NCBI RefSeq assembly: GCF_013393325.1
Contig: NZ_QJRC01000072.1
Span: 82,376-146,375, forward strand
Source of the DNA: Pseudomonas hunanensis
GTDB lineage: Bacteria > Pseudomonadota > Gammaproteobacteria > Pseudomonadales > Pseudomonadaceae
Direction: 5' to 3'
DNA: 64,000 bases
Part shown: one piece after another, positions 1 through 9,626 of the stretch
Position numbering within the stretch: position 1 is the first letter of the stretch
Layout: each line of letters starts with the position of its first letter
Notes under the pieces: model-generated
What the model was told of the DNA's origin: nothing
Seen by the model: the letters and a program-made list of their open reading frames with translations, nothing else
Databases searched by the model: none
Program-made: the position numbers and the translations under genes

Positions 1-104
1 AGGTGGCGGTGTATGCGCGGCAGTACAATTTGCCGGTGCTCACCATCGAAGAACTGGCGCGGTATCGTGAGGCCTTGTTGGAGCTGGAAGCAGAGCCAGC
101 CTGA
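1..104 (+). CDS. ribB: 3' end of a standalone 3,4-dihydroxy-2-butanone 4-phosphate synthase (partial)
   Basis: Only the last 33 codons are present; the frame enters from the left edge and ends at TGA 102-104. The tail contains LPVLTIEELARYR, which parallels the block LKIGTIADLIHYR in the RibB domain of the RibBA protein encoded later in this window. That block closes the DHBP synthase fold, which makes the four-carbon riboflavin precursor from ribulose 5-phosphate. Neighbouring genes (xseB, ispA, dxs, more rib genes) fit this call. With so short a fragment another protein with a similar tail cannot be excluded. Confidence 0.5.
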   Translation, partial: VAVYARQYNLPVLTIEELARYREALLELEAEPA

Positions 105-134
105 TAGGTCACCTTCAGGTTGTTCGCGTTCACG

Positions 135-192
135 CCCGCTGCCACAGGTACCCCACAGTTCTTCAAGGCTGTGGAGTACCTGTGGCAGCGGG
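135..192. repeat. Large imperfect inverted repeat (REP-like hairpin)
   Basis: Two arms of 24 bases (135-158 and 169-192) are reverse complements with one mismatch and are separated by a 10-base loop. The outer ends CCCGCTG/CAGCGGG sit inside cgttcacgcCCGC...GGGgtgcccgcgaa, typical of P. putida REP sequences. It lies in the gap between ribB and xseB; no T-run follows on either strand, so a simple rho-independent terminator is less likely than a REP element. The rest of the 105-301 gap shows nothing recognisable. Confidence 0.6.
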
Positions 193-301
193 GGTGCCCG
201 CGAAAGAGCCCTTGATACCCACCTCATTGCCCCGGAAGTTTGCTCCCCCCGCCCCGCTCTGCTAGTGTCGCGCCGTTCTGAATGCCACCGAGACAGTCGC
301 C

Positions 302-544
302 ATGGCCCGCAAAAAAGCCTCCCTCGATTTCGAGCAATCCCTCGCAGACCTGCAAGCACTGGTCGAGCGCCTGGAGAACGGCGAGTTGTCGCTGGAAGAG
401 TCGCTGGCCGCCTTCGAACAAGGCATCGCCCTGACCCGTGATTGCCAGGGCGCCCTGGCCCAGGCCGAACAGAAGGTGCAAATTCTGCTGGAGCGCGACG
501 GCGAGCTGGCTGCCCAGCCCTTCGACGCGGAGCCAGACGTATGA
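302..544 (+). CDS. xseB: Exodeoxyribonuclease VII small subunit
   Basis: An 80-residue protein starting [14 protein letters not shown] and containing [16 protein letters not shown], the family signature of XseB. It forms short helices that bind the large subunit XseA in cytoplasmic exonuclease VII, which degrades single-stranded DNA to oligonucleotides. Length is normal. The TGA stop overlaps the ATG of ispA in an ATGA junction, so translation is probably coupled. The xseB-ispA-dxs order is standard in gammaproteobacteria. xseA is not in this window. Confidence 0.95.
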   Translation: MARKKASLDFEQSLADLQALVERLENGELSLEESLAAFEQGIALTRDCQGALAQAEQKVQILLERDGELAAQPFDAEPDV

Positions 545-1428
545 TTGGTACCTACCAGGCCAGTTGCCAGGCGCGGGTCGATACCGCCCTCGAACCGCTG
601 TTCATCGCCCCGACCAAAGAGCTGGAGCGCCTTTACGCCGCCATGCGCTACAGCGTGATGAACGGCGGCAAGCGCGTGCGCCCGTTGCTGGCCTACGCGG
701 CCTGCGAAGCCCTGGGCGCACCCGCCGAACAGGCCAACGGCGCCGCCTGCGCGGTCGAGCTGATCCACGCTTACTCGCTGGTGCATGACGACCTGCCGGC
801 CATGGACGACGACGACCTGCGTCGCGGCCAGCCAACCACTCACAAAGCGTTCGATGAAGCCTGCGCCATCCTGGCTGGCGACGGCCTGCAGAGCCTGGCG
901 TTCAGCGCCCTGCTCGACCCACACCTGAGCCCGCAGGCAGACAACATCCGCCTGGCCATGGTCCAGGCATTGGCCAAGGCTGCCGGCCCGGCCGGCATGG
1001 TCGGCGGCCAGGCCATCGACCTCGGCTCAGTGGGCCTGAAGCTGGACCAGCAGGCGCTGGAATTCATGCACCGGCACAAGACCGGCGCGCTGATCGAAGC
1101 CAGCGTCCGCCTCGGCGCCCTGGCCAGTGCCCGCGCCGAACAAGCGCAGCTCGATGCCCTGCAAACTTATGCACAGGCCATCGGCCTGGCATTCCAGGTG
1201 CAGGACGATATCCTCGATGTGGAAAGCGATACCGCCACCCTGGGTAAACGCCAGGGCGCCGACATAGCCCGTGACAAACCGACCTATCCGGCCCTGCTGG
1301 GCCTGGAAGCGGCCAAGGCCTATGCAATCGAACTGCGCGACCAGGCGCTGATCGCACTGCAAGGGTTCGGTGAAACGGCCGAGCCGCTGCGGGCGCTGGC
1401 GCGCTACATCGTCGAACGCCGTAACTGA
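541..1428 (+). CDS. ispA: (2E,6E)-farnesyl diphosphate synthase
   Basis: A 295-residue polyprenyl synthetase. Seen: GGKRVRP at 42-48 for IPP binding, the first Asp-rich motif DDLPAMD at 83-89 and the second DDILD at 222-226, both binding Mg-diphosphate. It condenses IPP with DMAPP and GPP to give farnesyl diphosphate for quinones and undecaprenyl phosphate. The ATG at 541 was chosen over upstream in-frame starts because it forms the ATGA overlap with xseB and gives the usual length. dxs, which feeds the same pathway, follows after about 105 bases. Confidence 0.95.
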   Translation: MIGTYQASCQARVDTALEPLFIAPTKELERLYAAMRYSVMNGGKRVRPLLAYAACEALGAPAEQANGAACAVELIHAYSLVHDDLPAMDDDDLRRGQPTTHKAFDEACAILAGDGLQSLAFSALLDPHLSPQADNIRLAMVQALAKAAGPAGMVGGQAIDLGSVGLKLDQQALEFMHRHKTGALIEASVRLGALASARAEQAQLDALQTYAQAIGLAFQVQDDILDVESDTATLGKRQGADIARDKPTYPALLGLEAAKAYAIELRDQALIALQGFGETAEPLRALARYIVERRN

Positions 1429-1534
1429 TGGATTGGGGCCGCTGCGCGCCCCATGCGACACCCGTCTGAATGGGCAGTATTTCCTACAATGGGGTAAACT
1501 GCCGCGTCTTCACACACCTATAACGACTCGCCTG

Positions 1535-3430
1535 ATGCCCACGACGTTTCAAGAGATCCCCCGCGAACGCCCGGTCACGCCGTTGCTCGACCGCGCTGAC
1601 ACGCCTGCCGGCCTGCGCCGGTTGGCCGAAGCCGACCTGGAGACCCTGGCCGACGAATTGCGCCAGGAACTGCTCTATACCGTGGGGCAGACCGGTGGGC
1701 ACTTTGGTGCCGGTCTGGGCGTGATCGAGCTGACCATCGCCCTGCACTACGTGTTCGACACCCCGGACGACCGGCTGGTGTGGGACGTGGGCCACCAGGC
1801 CTACCCGCACAAGATCCTCACCGGGCGCCGTAACCGCATGCTCAGCCTGCGCCAGAAGGACGGCATCGCCGCCTTCCCGCGCCGCAGCGAAAGCGAGTAC
1901 GACACCTTTGGCGTCGGCCACTCCAGCACCTCCATCAGCGCCGCGCTGGGCATGGCCATTGCCGCCCGTCTGCAAAACAGTGCACGCAAGTCGATCGCGG
2001 TGATCGGCGATGGCGCGCTGACCGCCGGTATGGCCTTCGAGGCGTTGAACCACGCCCAGGAGGTCAACGCCGACATGCTGGTGATCCTCAACGACAACGA
2101 CATGTCGATTTCGCGCAATGTCGGCGGCCTGTCCAACTACCTGGCCAAGATCCTCTCCAGCCGCACCTACGCGAGCATGCGCGAAGGCAGCAAGAAAGTG
2201 CTGTCGCGCCTGCCAGGTGCCTGGGAAATCGCCCGCCGCACCGAGGAGTACGCCAAGGGCATGCTGGTGCCAGGTACGCTGTTCGAAGAGCTGGGCTGGA
2301 ACTACATCGGCCCGATCGACGGCCACGACCTGCCGACCATGATCGCCACCTTGCGCAACATGCGTGACCTGAAGGGCCCGCAGTTCCTGCACGTGGTGAC
2401 CAAGAAGGGCAAGGGCTTCGCCCCGGCCGAGGTCGACCCGATCGGCTACCACGCCATCACCAAGCTGGAGCCAGCCGACAAACCAGCCGCGCCGAAGAAA
2501 GTCAGCGGCCCGAAATATTCCGCCGTGTTCGGCCAGTGGCTGTGCGACATGGCCGCCGCCGATAACCGCCTGGTGGGCATTACCCCGGCGATGAAGGAAG
2601 GCTCGGACCTGGTCGACTTCAGCGAACGCTACCCGCAACGCTACTTCGACGTGGCCATCGCCGAGCAGCACGCCGTGACCCTGGCGGCTGGCATGGCCTG
2701 CGAGGGCAGCAAGCCGGTGGTGGCGATCTACTCCACCTTCCTGCAGCGTGCCTACGACCAGCTGATCCACGACGTGGCCGTGCAGAACCTCGACGTGCTG
2801 TTCGCCATCGACCGCGCCGGCCTGGTCGGCGAAGACGGCCCGACCCACGCCGGCAGCTACGACCTGTCGTACCTGCGCTGCATTCCGGGCATGCTGGTGA
2901 TGACGCCTAGCGACGAGAACGAGCTGCGCAAGATGCTCAGCACCGGCCACCTGTACAACGGCCCAGCGGCCGTGCGCTACCCGCGTGGCACTGGCCCGAA
3001 CGCGCCGATCAGCGGTGACCTGCAGCCACTGGAAATCGGCAAGGGCGTGGTTCGCCGCCAAGGCGAGAAAGTCGCCTTGCTGGTGTTCGGCGTGCAACTG
3101 GCCGAGGCCATGCAGGTGGCCGAGCAGATCAACGCCACGGTGGTCGACATGCGCTTCGTCAAGCCGCTGGACGAGGCCTTGGTGCTGGAGCTGGCTGGCA
3201 GCCACGAACTGCTGGTAACCATCGAAGAGAACGCCATCATGGGTGGTGCGGGCGCTGCCGTGGGTGAGTTCCTGGCCAGTCAGGCGGTGCTCAAGCCGCT
3301 GCTGCACCTGGGGCTGCCGGATATCTATGTCGAGCACGCCAAGCCTGCGCAAATGCTGGCAGAGTGCGGGCTGGATGCAGCCGGGATCGAGGCTTCGGTG
3401 AAGGCTCGCATGGCCAAGCTCGGGCTGTAA
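1535..3430 (+). CDS. dxs: 1-deoxy-D-xylulose-5-phosphate synthase
   Basis: A 631-residue thiamine diphosphate enzyme that joins pyruvate and glyceraldehyde 3-phosphate in the first step of the MEP pathway. GGHFGAGLG with the conserved His56 is followed by the TPP motif running from GDG (158-160) to NDN (186-188); a transketolase-like pyrimidine domain ([12 protein letters not shown]) and a C-terminal domain follow. The ATG at 1535 ([13 protein letters not shown]) gives the normal family length; the frame stays open upstream only because of chance codons. It is probably transcribed with or close behind ispA. Confidence 0.97.
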   Translation: MPTTFQEIPRERPVTPLLDRADTPAGLRRLAEADLETLADELRQELLYTVGQTGGHFGAGLGVIELTIALHYVFDTPDDRLVWDVGHQAYPHKILTGRRNRMLSLRQKDGIAAFPRRSESEYDTFGVGHSSTSISAALGMAIAARLQNSARKSIAVIGDGALTAGMAFEALNHAQEVNADMLVILNDNDMSISRNVGGLSNYLAKILSSRTYASMREGSKKVLSRLPGAWEIARRTEEYAKGMLVPGTLFEELGWNYIGPIDGHDLPTMIATLRNMRDLKGPQFLHVVTKKGKGFAPAEVDPIGYHAITKLEPADKPAAPKKVSGPKYSAVFGQWLCDMAAADNRLVGITPAMKEGSDLVDFSERYPQRYFDVAIAEQHAVTLAAGMACEGSKPVVAIYSTFLQRAYDQLIHDVAVQNLDVLFAIDRAGLVGEDGPTHAGSYDLSYLRCIPGMLVMTPSDENELRKMLSTGHLYNGPAAVRYPRGTGPNAPISGDLQPLEIGKGVVRRQGEKVALLVFGVQLAEAMQVAEQINATVVDMRFVKPLDEALVLELAGSHELLVTIEENAIMGGAGAAVGEFLASQAVLKPLLHLGLPDIYVEHAKPAQMLAECGLDAAGIEASVKARMAKLGL

Positions 3431-3455
3431 CCCTCGGGGCCACTTTGCGGCCCAT

Positions 3456-3517
3456 CGCAACACAAGGCCGCTTCTACAGAGAAACGCGGACTCCTGTAGG
3501 AGCGGCCTTGTGTCGCG
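3456..3517. repeat. REP-type palindrome between dxs and btuB
   Basis: The arms at about 3456-3479 and 3492-3517 are near-perfect reverse complements around AAGGCCGCT and AGCGGCCTT, with CTACAG / CTGTAG at their inner ends. The wording ctgtaggagcggccttgtg is the common extragenic palindrome of P. putida-group genomes. It could attenuate read-through from dxs into the TonB receptor gene. No cobalamin riboswitch fits in the remaining space of this roughly 120-base gap. Confidence 0.75.
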
Positions 3518-3552
3518 ATCGAGGGCGCAGCCCTCGCAATATGGTACTGCCC

Positions 3553-5427
3553 ATGAAAACCCCAACCTTCGCCACCCTGCTCTGCCTCCCTCTTCCGCTG
3601 CTGGCCACTGAGCGCGACGACGCCCTCAAGCTCCCCGACGTATTGATCAGCGCCAGCCGCCAAGTCGAATCGCGCACCGCTACCAGCGCCGCCAACACCG
3701 TCTTTACCCGCACCGACATCGACCGCCTGCAACCCACCAGCGTCACCGACCTGCTCACCCGCGTGCCCGGCGTGCAGGTGGCACCTACCGGTGGCCGTGG
3801 CAGCCTGCCTGGCATCTTCATTCGCGGCACCAAGGCAGCACAAAGCCTGGTGCTGGTCGATGGCGTGCGCATCGCCAACGCCACCTCCGGCGACAGCGGC
3901 CTGCAGTTTCTCGACGTCGACCAGATCGAGCGCATCGAAGTGCTACGCGGCTCGCGCTCGGCGGTGTACGGCAGCGATGCCATTGGCGGTGTGATCCAGA
4001 TTTTCACCCGCCGTAGCAATGGCCCCGGCCTGCAGCCGCGCCTGCGCATGGCCGCTGGCAGCAACCAGACCTTTCAACGCAGCCTGGGGCTTTCTGGCGG
4101 CAACGATGCGACCCGCTTCAACCTGGGCGCCAGCCTGGATGAAACTGCCGGCATCGACTCGACCGGGCCGTCCTTCGACAGCGATGGCGACCACGATGCC
4201 TACCGCAACCGATCGCTCAACCTGAGCCTGAGCCATACGTTCAACGAACGTTTCGAGGCAGGTGTAAACCTGCTCGACAGCCGAGGGCGCAGTGAATACG
4301 ACAATCCGTACGGGCGACTCGATGAAGATACCTGGCTGAGTTATCCACAACAGCCCTACACCGATTTCAGCGTCAGCAGCCTGGGCGGCTGGTTCGATGC
4401 CCAACTCAACGACGCCTGGCACTCGAGGCTGGAACTGGGCCACAGCGAAAACCGCGACGACAAACGCGACAAACTCAGCGACCAGCGCTTCATTTACAAC
4501 ACCTATCGTGATCAGGTCACCTGGCAGAACGATCTCGCCTTCGACGACCAAAACCAACTGATGCTCGGTGGCGATTGGTACGAGGAACGCTTCCATGGCA
4601 CGGCGAACTTCAGCGAAGACAGCCGCTGGAACCGCGCCGCCTTCGCCCAGTACCGTTTTACCGGGGAACACTTCTCGAGCGAGCTCGGCGTACGTCACGA
4701 CCGCAACCAACAGTACGGCGACCAGACCACTTGGAACGCCAGCCTTACCCTTCCATTGAATTCCCGCAACGACCTACTGGCGTCTTACAGCGAAGGGTTT
4801 CGCGCCCCCACTTTCAATGACCTCTACGACGTACAGTACGGTAACCCGGACCTGCGCCCCGAGCACTCGAAGAGTTACGAGCTGCAATGGCGCAGCCAAC
4901 TGGCCAGCCATACCCGACTGGAAGCCTCGCTGTATCGCACCGACCTACGCGATGCGATCAACTACGACCCAACGCTCAGGCGACCCGGCAATGTCGACAA
5001 TGCACGCATCAATGGCTTCGAGTTGTCGTTGCTGCAGGAGTGGGCTGGCTGGACCTCTCAGTTGGGGGTGAGCATGATTGATCCCCGAGACCGCGAAAGC
5101 GGACATACCCTGCAGCGACGCGCCCGTCGCACGTTGAACCTTGACCTGGATCGTCAGTTCGAACGCTTCAGCGTGGGCGCGAGCTGGCAGGCTGTCAGCG
5201 GCAGCTACGACGATCCATCGAACAATGAGCACATAGGTGGCTATGGACTTGTCGGCCTACGAGGCGGCATGCGCCTGACGACGGATGTAAAGCTTGAACT
5301 GAAGCTCGACAACCTGTTGGACAAACAGTACAGCCGAGCCATGTACAGCTTCGATGGCAGCCAGTACGGCTACCGCGAAGAAGGCCGCACGCTGCTGTTC
5401 AGCGTTACCTGGACGCCGGTGCTTTAG
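3553..5427 (+). CDS. btuB: TonB-dependent outer membrane receptor, BtuB-like (vitamin B12 transporter)
   Basis: About 624 residues, the size of BtuB. A short hydrophobic N-terminus (MKTPTFATLLCLPLPLLA) precedes a TonB-box-like LPDVLISASR, a plug domain (RVPGVQV, SLPGIFIRG, RIEVLRGSRSAVYGSDAIGG) and a 22-strand barrel ending in VTWTPVL. It would import a corrinoid across the outer membrane using TonB energy. An in-frame ATG at 3541 is an alternative start; neither has a clear ribosome site. The substrate call rests on the convergent BtuF-like gene, whose last 23 bases overlap this gene. Another chelate is possible. Confidence 0.8.
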   Translation: MKTPTFATLLCLPLPLLATERDDALKLPDVLISASRQVESRTATSAANTVFTRTDIDRLQPTSVTDLLTRVPGVQVAPTGGRGSLPGIFIRGTKAAQSLVLVDGVRIANATSGDSGLQFLDVDQIERIEVLRGSRSAVYGSDAIGGVIQIFTRRSNGPGLQPRLRMAAGSNQTFQRSLGLSGGNDATRFNLGASLDETAGIDSTGPSFDSDGDHDAYRNRSLNLSLSHTFNERFEAGVNLLDSRGRSEYDNPYGRLDEDTWLSYPQQPYTDFSVSSLGGWFDAQLNDAWHSRLELGHSENRDDKRDKLSDQRFIYNTYRDQVTWQNDLAFDDQNQLMLGGDWYEERFHGTANFSEDSRWNRAAFAQYRFTGEHFSSELGVRHDRNQQYGDQTTWNASLTLPLNSRNDLLASYSEGFRAPTFNDLYDVQYGNPDLRPEHSKSYELQWRSQLASHTRLEASLYRTDLRDAINYDPTLRRPGNVDNARINGFELSLLQEWAGWTSQLGVSMIDPRDRESGHTLQRRARRTLNLDLDRQFERFSVGASWQAVSGSYDDPSNNEHIGGYGLVGLRGGMRLTTDVKLELKLDNLLDKQYSRAMYSFDGSQYGYREEGRTLLFSVTWTPVL

Positions 5428-6217
5428 CCGCGAGCAACGCGCACAGGCGGGCGGTGGCCTCGATCATCTGCCCGCTGGGGCGCTCCAGACCTTTGTCAGG
5501 CACCACCAGCAGGCGCCCATCAGCCACGGCTCGAAGCTGCGGCCAGGCCTTCCAGCTGGCCAACTGTGCCTGATCGCCGGCCAGGATGACCTGCGGATCA
5601 CGCAGCAGTACAGACTCCACACTCACCTGCGGTGCCGGCTGGCTGAGGTCGGCAAATACGTTGCGCGCCCCGCACACGGCCAGGGCGTCGCTCACCACCT
5701 GGCGGCCACCGAGCGTGTACAACGGCCTATCCCACACTTGATAGAACACCTGCAAGGGTTCGTCTCGCCCATACTGCTGGCGCAGCTGCTGCAGCCGCTT
5801 GCGCAGGGCTTGAGCGTACGCGTGGCCTTGCTCGGCACGCCCAATGCGCCCGGCAATGGCCTCGATCTGCTCGATCAGTTGGTCGATGTCATGGGGTTCG
5901 GCACTGAAGGTGGCAATGCCCAGGCGCTTGAGCTGGTCGCGCTGGGCGGGCGATACGCTGCCAGGCCACAGCAACAACAAGTCGGGGCGCAGGCTGAGCA
6001 AACGCTCCATGTCCAGCTGCCCTTGGCGCCCGACCGAGGGCAAGTCGCCCAGGGCAGCCGGCCGTTCGCCACCGTCGAGCACGCCCACCAACAAGTCGTC
6101 GGCCTGCAGCTCAAGCATGATTTCAGTCATGGAGGGGGCCAGGCTGACCACCCGCAAGGGGTCGGCGGCCAGCGCGGTGCAGGCTAACAGCGCCAGCAGG
6201 CCAGGCAGCAGGCGCAT
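5405..6217 (-). CDS. btuF: Periplasmic cobalamin-binding protein, BtuF-like
   Basis: A 270-residue class III substrate-binding protein. A signal peptide ([17 protein letters not shown]) precedes RVVSLAPSMTEIMLEL, the family opening, and later blocks LRPDLLLLWPG and YQVWDRPLYTLGG typical of BtuF. It would hand vitamin B12 from BtuB to an inner membrane BtuCD transporter. No btuC or btuD is nearby. Its ATG overlaps the stop of the upstream membrane-protein gene in TGATG, and its 3' end overlaps convergent btuB by 23 bases. Confidence 0.85.
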   Translation of the reverse strand: MRLLPGLLALLACTALAADPLRVVSLAPSMTEIMLELQADDLLVGVLDGGERPAALGDLPSVGRQGQLDMERLLSLRPDLLLLWPGSVSPAQRDQLKRLGIATFSAEPHDIDQLIEQIEAIAGRIGRAEQGHAYAQALRKRLQQLRQQYGRDEPLQVFYQVWDRPLYTLGGRQVVSDALAVCGARNVFADLSQPAPQVSVESVLLRDPQVILAGDQAQLASWKAWPQLRAVADGRLLVVPDKGLERPSGQMIEATARLCALLAAKAPASR

Positions 6218-6636
6218 CAGCCGAGCTGACGCGGAATACGATAGAGGTACAGCACTACCACCGTGGACAATGCCAGCAGGATCTGCGGCACCGCCTCCAG
6301 ACCGACAAGCACCGTCAGCGCTGCGACCCAGGCTGGGAAGCAGGCATACAGCATGGCCACGCGCCGTACCCGCGCCAGTTCGATCCAGGCGCCAGGTTCT
6401 TCGCCCGTGCCGAGCACTTTGGAGGTGGCGATCAGTGCACGCTTGTAGGCGCCGAAGCGCGGCAAGCTGAGGAACATGGTGGCCGCACCGGCGATGAACA
6501 GTGGCATGGCCAGCACCGGGATCAGCGCATCACCACCACCAAAGGCCCAGGCCATGACCGGCAGCGGCACCAGGCCCACGGCCAGGTACTGCCACCAGGC
6601 CAGCGCCAGGCGCCGCTTGACCTCGGCGCGTGTCAC
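6217..6636 (-). CDS. Conserved small membrane protein of unknown function
   Basis: A 139-residue protein read from GTG at 6636, which overlaps the ribA stop as GTGA; this start puts VTRAEVKRR just before the first membrane segment. Three to four hydrophobic helices are visible: around [45 protein letters not shown] and [15 protein letters not shown] recognise no family. It sits between ribA and btuF in one direction with overlaps at both ends, so it is co-translated with them. A role in either pathway is not shown by the sequence. Confidence 0.75.
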   Translation of the reverse strand: MTRAEVKRRLALAWWQYLAVGLVPLPVMAWAFGGGDALIPVLAMPLFIAGAATMFLSLPRFGAYKRALIATSKVLGTGEEPGAWIELARVRRVAMLYACFPAWVAALTVLVGLEAVPQILLALSTVVVLYLYRIPRQLG

Positions 6637-7250
6637 GCCTGTGGCGCCTCGCCCTGGTGCTCGTTGCCCAGCATGTGGCCCAACTTGCCGGCCTTGGTCG
6701 CCAGGTAGTAACGGTTGTGCGGGTTGTGCCCGGTGTGCAGCGGCACACGCTCGGCAACCACGATATTCATGTCGGTCAGGGCTTTGACCTTGCGTGGGTT
6801 GTTGGTCATCAGGCGCAGCGACTTCACGCCCAAGTGCTCGAGCATCGGCAGGCACATGGCGTAGTCACGCTGGTCGGCGGCAAAGCCCAGACGCTCGTTG
6901 GCTTCGACGGTGTCGGCGCCGCCATCCTGCAGTTCGTAGGCACGGATCTTGTTCAGCAGGCCGATGCCACGGCCTTCTTGACGCAGGTACAGCAGCACGC
7001 CACGGCCTTCGCGGGCGATGGCCTGCAGCGCGGCTTCCAGCTGCGAGCCGCAATCGCAGCGCTGGCTGAACAGGGCATCGCCGGTCAGGCACTCGGAGTG
7101 CAGGCGCCCCAGCACCGGCTGGCCGTCCGCGATATCACCCAGGCTGAGCACCACATGCTCACGGCCAGTGGCTTCGTCGAGAAAGCCATGCATGGTGAAG
7201 GTCGCGAAGGGAGTCGGGAGTTTAGAGGCGGCAACAAAGACGACGGGCAC
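6633..7250 (-). CDS. ribA: GTP cyclohydrolase II
   Basis: A 205-residue enzyme opening the riboflavin pathway by converting GTP to 2,5-diamino-6-ribosylamino-pyrimidinone phosphate, formate and pyrophosphate. The zinc ligands Cys54, Cys65 and Cys67 are all present in [17 protein letters not shown], followed by RQEGRGIGL and the nucleotide-binding LMTNNPRK. The start is GTG at 7250, about eight bases after AGGAG. Because the RibA half of RibBA here lacks the zinc cysteines, this is probably the cell's functional cyclohydrolase. Confidence 0.96.
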   Translation of the reverse strand: MPVVFVAASKLPTPFATFTMHGFLDEATGREHVVLSLGDIADGQPVLGRLHSECLTGDALFSQRCDCGSQLEAALQAIAREGRGVLLYLRQEGRGIGLLNKIRAYELQDGGADTVEANERLGFAADQRDYAMCLPMLEHLGVKSLRLMTNNPRKVKALTDMNIVVAERVPLHTGHNPHNRYYLATKAGKLGHMLGNEHQGEAPQA

Positions 7251-7379
7251 GTTGTGCTCCTGGAATAAGTTGAAAATTTCTCGTGGGCCGATTGTATCAG
7301 CAGGTAGCGGAATGTGGGCCGGCTCAATACCGTGGGTTAAGATCGAAAAGTTCGATGCTTAGGTCAAGCAGGCCCGGCT

Positions 7380-8123
7380 TCAATGGGGTTTGCTATCGGC
7401 ACTGAACGGATACGGCTGCTTCCAGCGTTCGAAGATCGGCTTCAGTTCGCCGCTGCGTACCAGCTCGGCCATGCGCTTGTCGAACAGGTCGCACAGAGCC
7501 TTGGCCTGGTCGTTGCGGGCGAAAGCCAGGTACAGCGGCAGTTCGGCCACATGGGTACGACGGAAGCGCTCGGGCTGCGAAGACTGGCTCAGGACATAAT
7601 CGACTTCGGTCTGCGCATCGATGTAGAAGTCCACGCGATCATGCTCGAGCATCGGCAAGATGCCTTCACGGCGCTGAATCTCGCGAAATTCGTGCACATC
7701 AGGCAAGTAGCTGCCGTAGTCGTAGCCACGCACCCAGGCCAAGCGATATTTGCCCACGTTCTGCGGTGTAGGCACTGGCTTGCTGGCCAGCCCCAGGGCG
7801 TAGATATGGTCCATGTCGAAGTGCCAGCGCGGGTACAGATTGTCGTCGTTTTCTTCCTTGTACGAGCCAACCCAGGCATCAGCCTCGCCGCGCTTCACCA
7901 GGCCGACCGCACGGCTGTAGGGCGCGCTCTGGGTAACCACCTTGACTCCGGCCGGCTCGAACACCTTGCGCAACACGTCCCAGGCCACCCCGGTACCGTC
8001 GGCGTTGGTGTAGTCGAGCCACTCCTCGCTGACCAGATGGATCTGCTTGGGTACGCCTTCGGCAGCGCTCACCCACGGGGCGACACTCAGCAGCATTGCC
8101 AGCAGCACAGTCCTTATGGCCAT
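7380..8123 (-). CDS. Periplasmic solute-binding protein, family 3 (amino-acid type)
   Basis: A 247-residue protein with a clear signal peptide cleaved near SAAEG, then a bilobed SBP_bac_3 domain (LVSEEWLDYTNADGTG, LVKRGEADAWVGSY, LAFARNDQAKALCDLFDKRM). It lies 16 bases after pgpA in the same direction. No permease or ATPase accompanies it, so it may be an orphan binding protein or sensor, as is common in Pseudomonas. The ligand cannot be named from sequence. Confidence 0.8.
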   Translation of the reverse strand: MAIRTVLLAMLLSVAPWVSAAEGVPKQIHLVSEEWLDYTNADGTGVAWDVLRKVFEPAGVKVVTQSAPYSRAVGLVKRGEADAWVGSYKEENDDNLYPRWHFDMDHIYALGLASKPVPTPQNVGKYRLAWVRGYDYGSYLPDVHEFREIQRREGILPMLEHDRVDFYIDAQTEVDYVLSQSSQPERFRRTHVAELPLYLAFARNDQAKALCDLFDKRMAELVRSGELKPIFERWKQPYPFSADSKPH

Positions 8124-8139
8124 TCACGCGCTCCCTGTT

Positions 8140-8643
8140 TCAGGCAACCGCCCACACCAGAACCTGCATGCCCAGCCAGGCGAAAACACCGGCCAGGATA
8201 TCGTCGAGCATGATGCCGACACCCCCGTGCACATGGCGGTCGATCCAGCGGATTGGCCACGGCTTGAGGATGTCGAAGAAGCGGAACATCAGGAACCCTG
8301 CCAGCAGCCACTGCCAGCCTTCCGGCACTAGCCAGAGGGTGATCCACATGCCGACAATCTCGTCCCAGACAATGCCTTCATGGTCGTGTACGCGCAAGTC
8401 ATTGGCAACTTTGCCGCACAACCAGAAGCCAAACAGCATGCTGACGCCGAGCAACAGCCAGTAACCCCAGTCGGGCAGCATCTGCCACAGCGGGATGAAC
8501 GGTATGGCAACCAGCGAGCCCCAGGTACCCGGTGCCTTGGGCAAGGTGCCGGAACCGAAGCCAAACGCGATGAAGTGCCATGGGTTGCGCCAGACCGAGG
8601 GCGGAACGAACTCCGCAGGCACCTGATTGGGGTGATCGGTCAC
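8140..8643 (-). CDS. pgpA: Phosphatidylglycerophosphatase A
   Basis: A 167-residue integral membrane phosphatase. The signature GTLPKAPGTWGS near residue 40 and the acidic motif MLDDILAGVFAW near the C-terminus mark PgpA, which dephosphorylates phosphatidylglycerol phosphate in the inner membrane. Several hydrophobic helices lie between. The GTG start at 8643 overlaps the thiL stop as GTGA. thiL-pgpA adjacency is conserved in gammaproteobacteria. Confidence 0.95.
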   Translation of the reverse strand: MTDHPNQVPAEFVPPSVWRNPWHFIAFGFGSGTLPKAPGTWGSLVAIPFIPLWQMLPDWGYWLLLGVSMLFGFWLCGKVANDLRVHDHEGIVWDEIVGMWITLWLVPEGWQWLLAGFLMFRFFDILKPWPIRWIDRHVHGGVGIMLDDILAGVFAWLGMQVLVWAVA

Positions 8644-9608
8644 GGTGTCTCCCTAAAGTGTTGATAGCCCCGCTGAACGGGGGTGATGTCCTGGCCTTGC
8701 GCGTCGCGCAAGGTCACGCCCTGCCCTTCGAGCACTCGGCCGATGGTATGCACTTCGATAGTGTCGAAGGCAGCCAGGGGCGCGAGCGCCTCGGGCGGCA
8801 AAGTGAAGGCCAGTACGTAATCGTCGCCACCGGTGAGCGCTGCCCGCACCGCAGCTTCACGACCGAGGAAGGCTTCCAAAGCAGGAGACACTGGTACTTG
8901 CGCCAGGTTCACCTCCAGCGCAACGCCGGACGCCTTGGCGATATGCCCACAATCGGCGAGCAACCCGTCGGAGATATCCAGTGCCGCTGTGGCCCGGCCA
9001 CGCAGCAGTGCACCAAGGGTGAGCTGTGGCATTGGCGACCAGTAGTGGGCCAACAACGGCTCGGCTTGCGCAGCCGGCGCCTCGCGCTCACCGAGTACCA
9101 GCGGCAATGCACCGGCAGCCTTGCCCAGCGAACCACCGACACACAGCAGGTCGCCAGGCCGTGCGCCGCTGCGGCGCAAGGCCTGGCCTACCGGCACGCG
9201 ACCAAACACGGTCACAGTGATACTCAACGGGCCGCGAGTGGTGTCGCCACCAATCAGGCTCATGCGGCAACGCTGGGCCATGCGGCTGAGGCCGTCGGCA
9301 TAGGCCGACAGCCAGCCAGGGCCAACGTCAGGCAGGGTCAGGGCGAGGGTAAAGCCGATTGCAGTCGCGCCCATGGCTGCCAGGTCACTGGCCGCCACGG
9401 CCAACGAACGCTGGCCGAGCAGCAACGGATCGCAAGCAACAGGAAAATGCACCCCGGCGACCAGGGTGTCGGTGGACACCGCCAGTTGCTCACCGGGGGG
9501 AAGATCCAGCAGGGCGCAGTCGTCGCCGATCCCCAGGGCCACGCCCTCGCCGCCCTGCGCACAGGGCGCGGCGGCGAAGTAATGGTTGATCAGCTCGAAC
9601 TCACCCAT
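8640..9608 (-). CDS. thiL: Thiamine-monophosphate kinase
   Basis: A 322-residue enzyme making thiamine diphosphate from thiamine monophosphate and ATP. It starts MGEFELI, has the metal-binding GIGDDCALL at about 27-35, STDTLVAGVHFP, and GGDDYVLAF in the second lobe, all standard ThiL motifs of the PurM fold. It follows nusB by 18 bases and overlaps pgpA by four. Thiamine diphosphate is the cofactor of Dxs, also encoded in this window. Confidence 0.96.
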   Translation of the reverse strand: MGEFELINHYFAAAPCAQGGEGVALGIGDDCALLDLPPGEQLAVSTDTLVAGVHFPVACDPLLLGQRSLAVAASDLAAMGATAIGFTLALTLPDVGPGWLSAYADGLSRMAQRCRMSLIGGDTTRGPLSITVTVFGRVPVGQALRRSGARPGDLLCVGGSLGKAAGALPLVLGEREAPAAQAEPLLAHYWSPMPQLTLGALLRGRATAALDISDGLLADCGHIAKASGVALEVNLAQVPVSPALEAFLGREAAVRAALTGGDDYVLAFTLPPEALAPLAAFDTIEVHTIGRVLEGQGVTLRDAQGQDITPVQRGYQHFRETP

Positions 9609-9626
9609 GGCCAGGCTGCGCCAGGA

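Noticed and set aside
3431..3552. Cobalamin riboswitch before btuB
   Set aside because: No B12-box and too little space beside the REP palindrome.
1484..3565. A 693-codon minus-strand frame opposite dxs
   Set aside because: Composition is His/Gln/Val-rich as expected for antisense of a GC-rich gene; dxs is certain.
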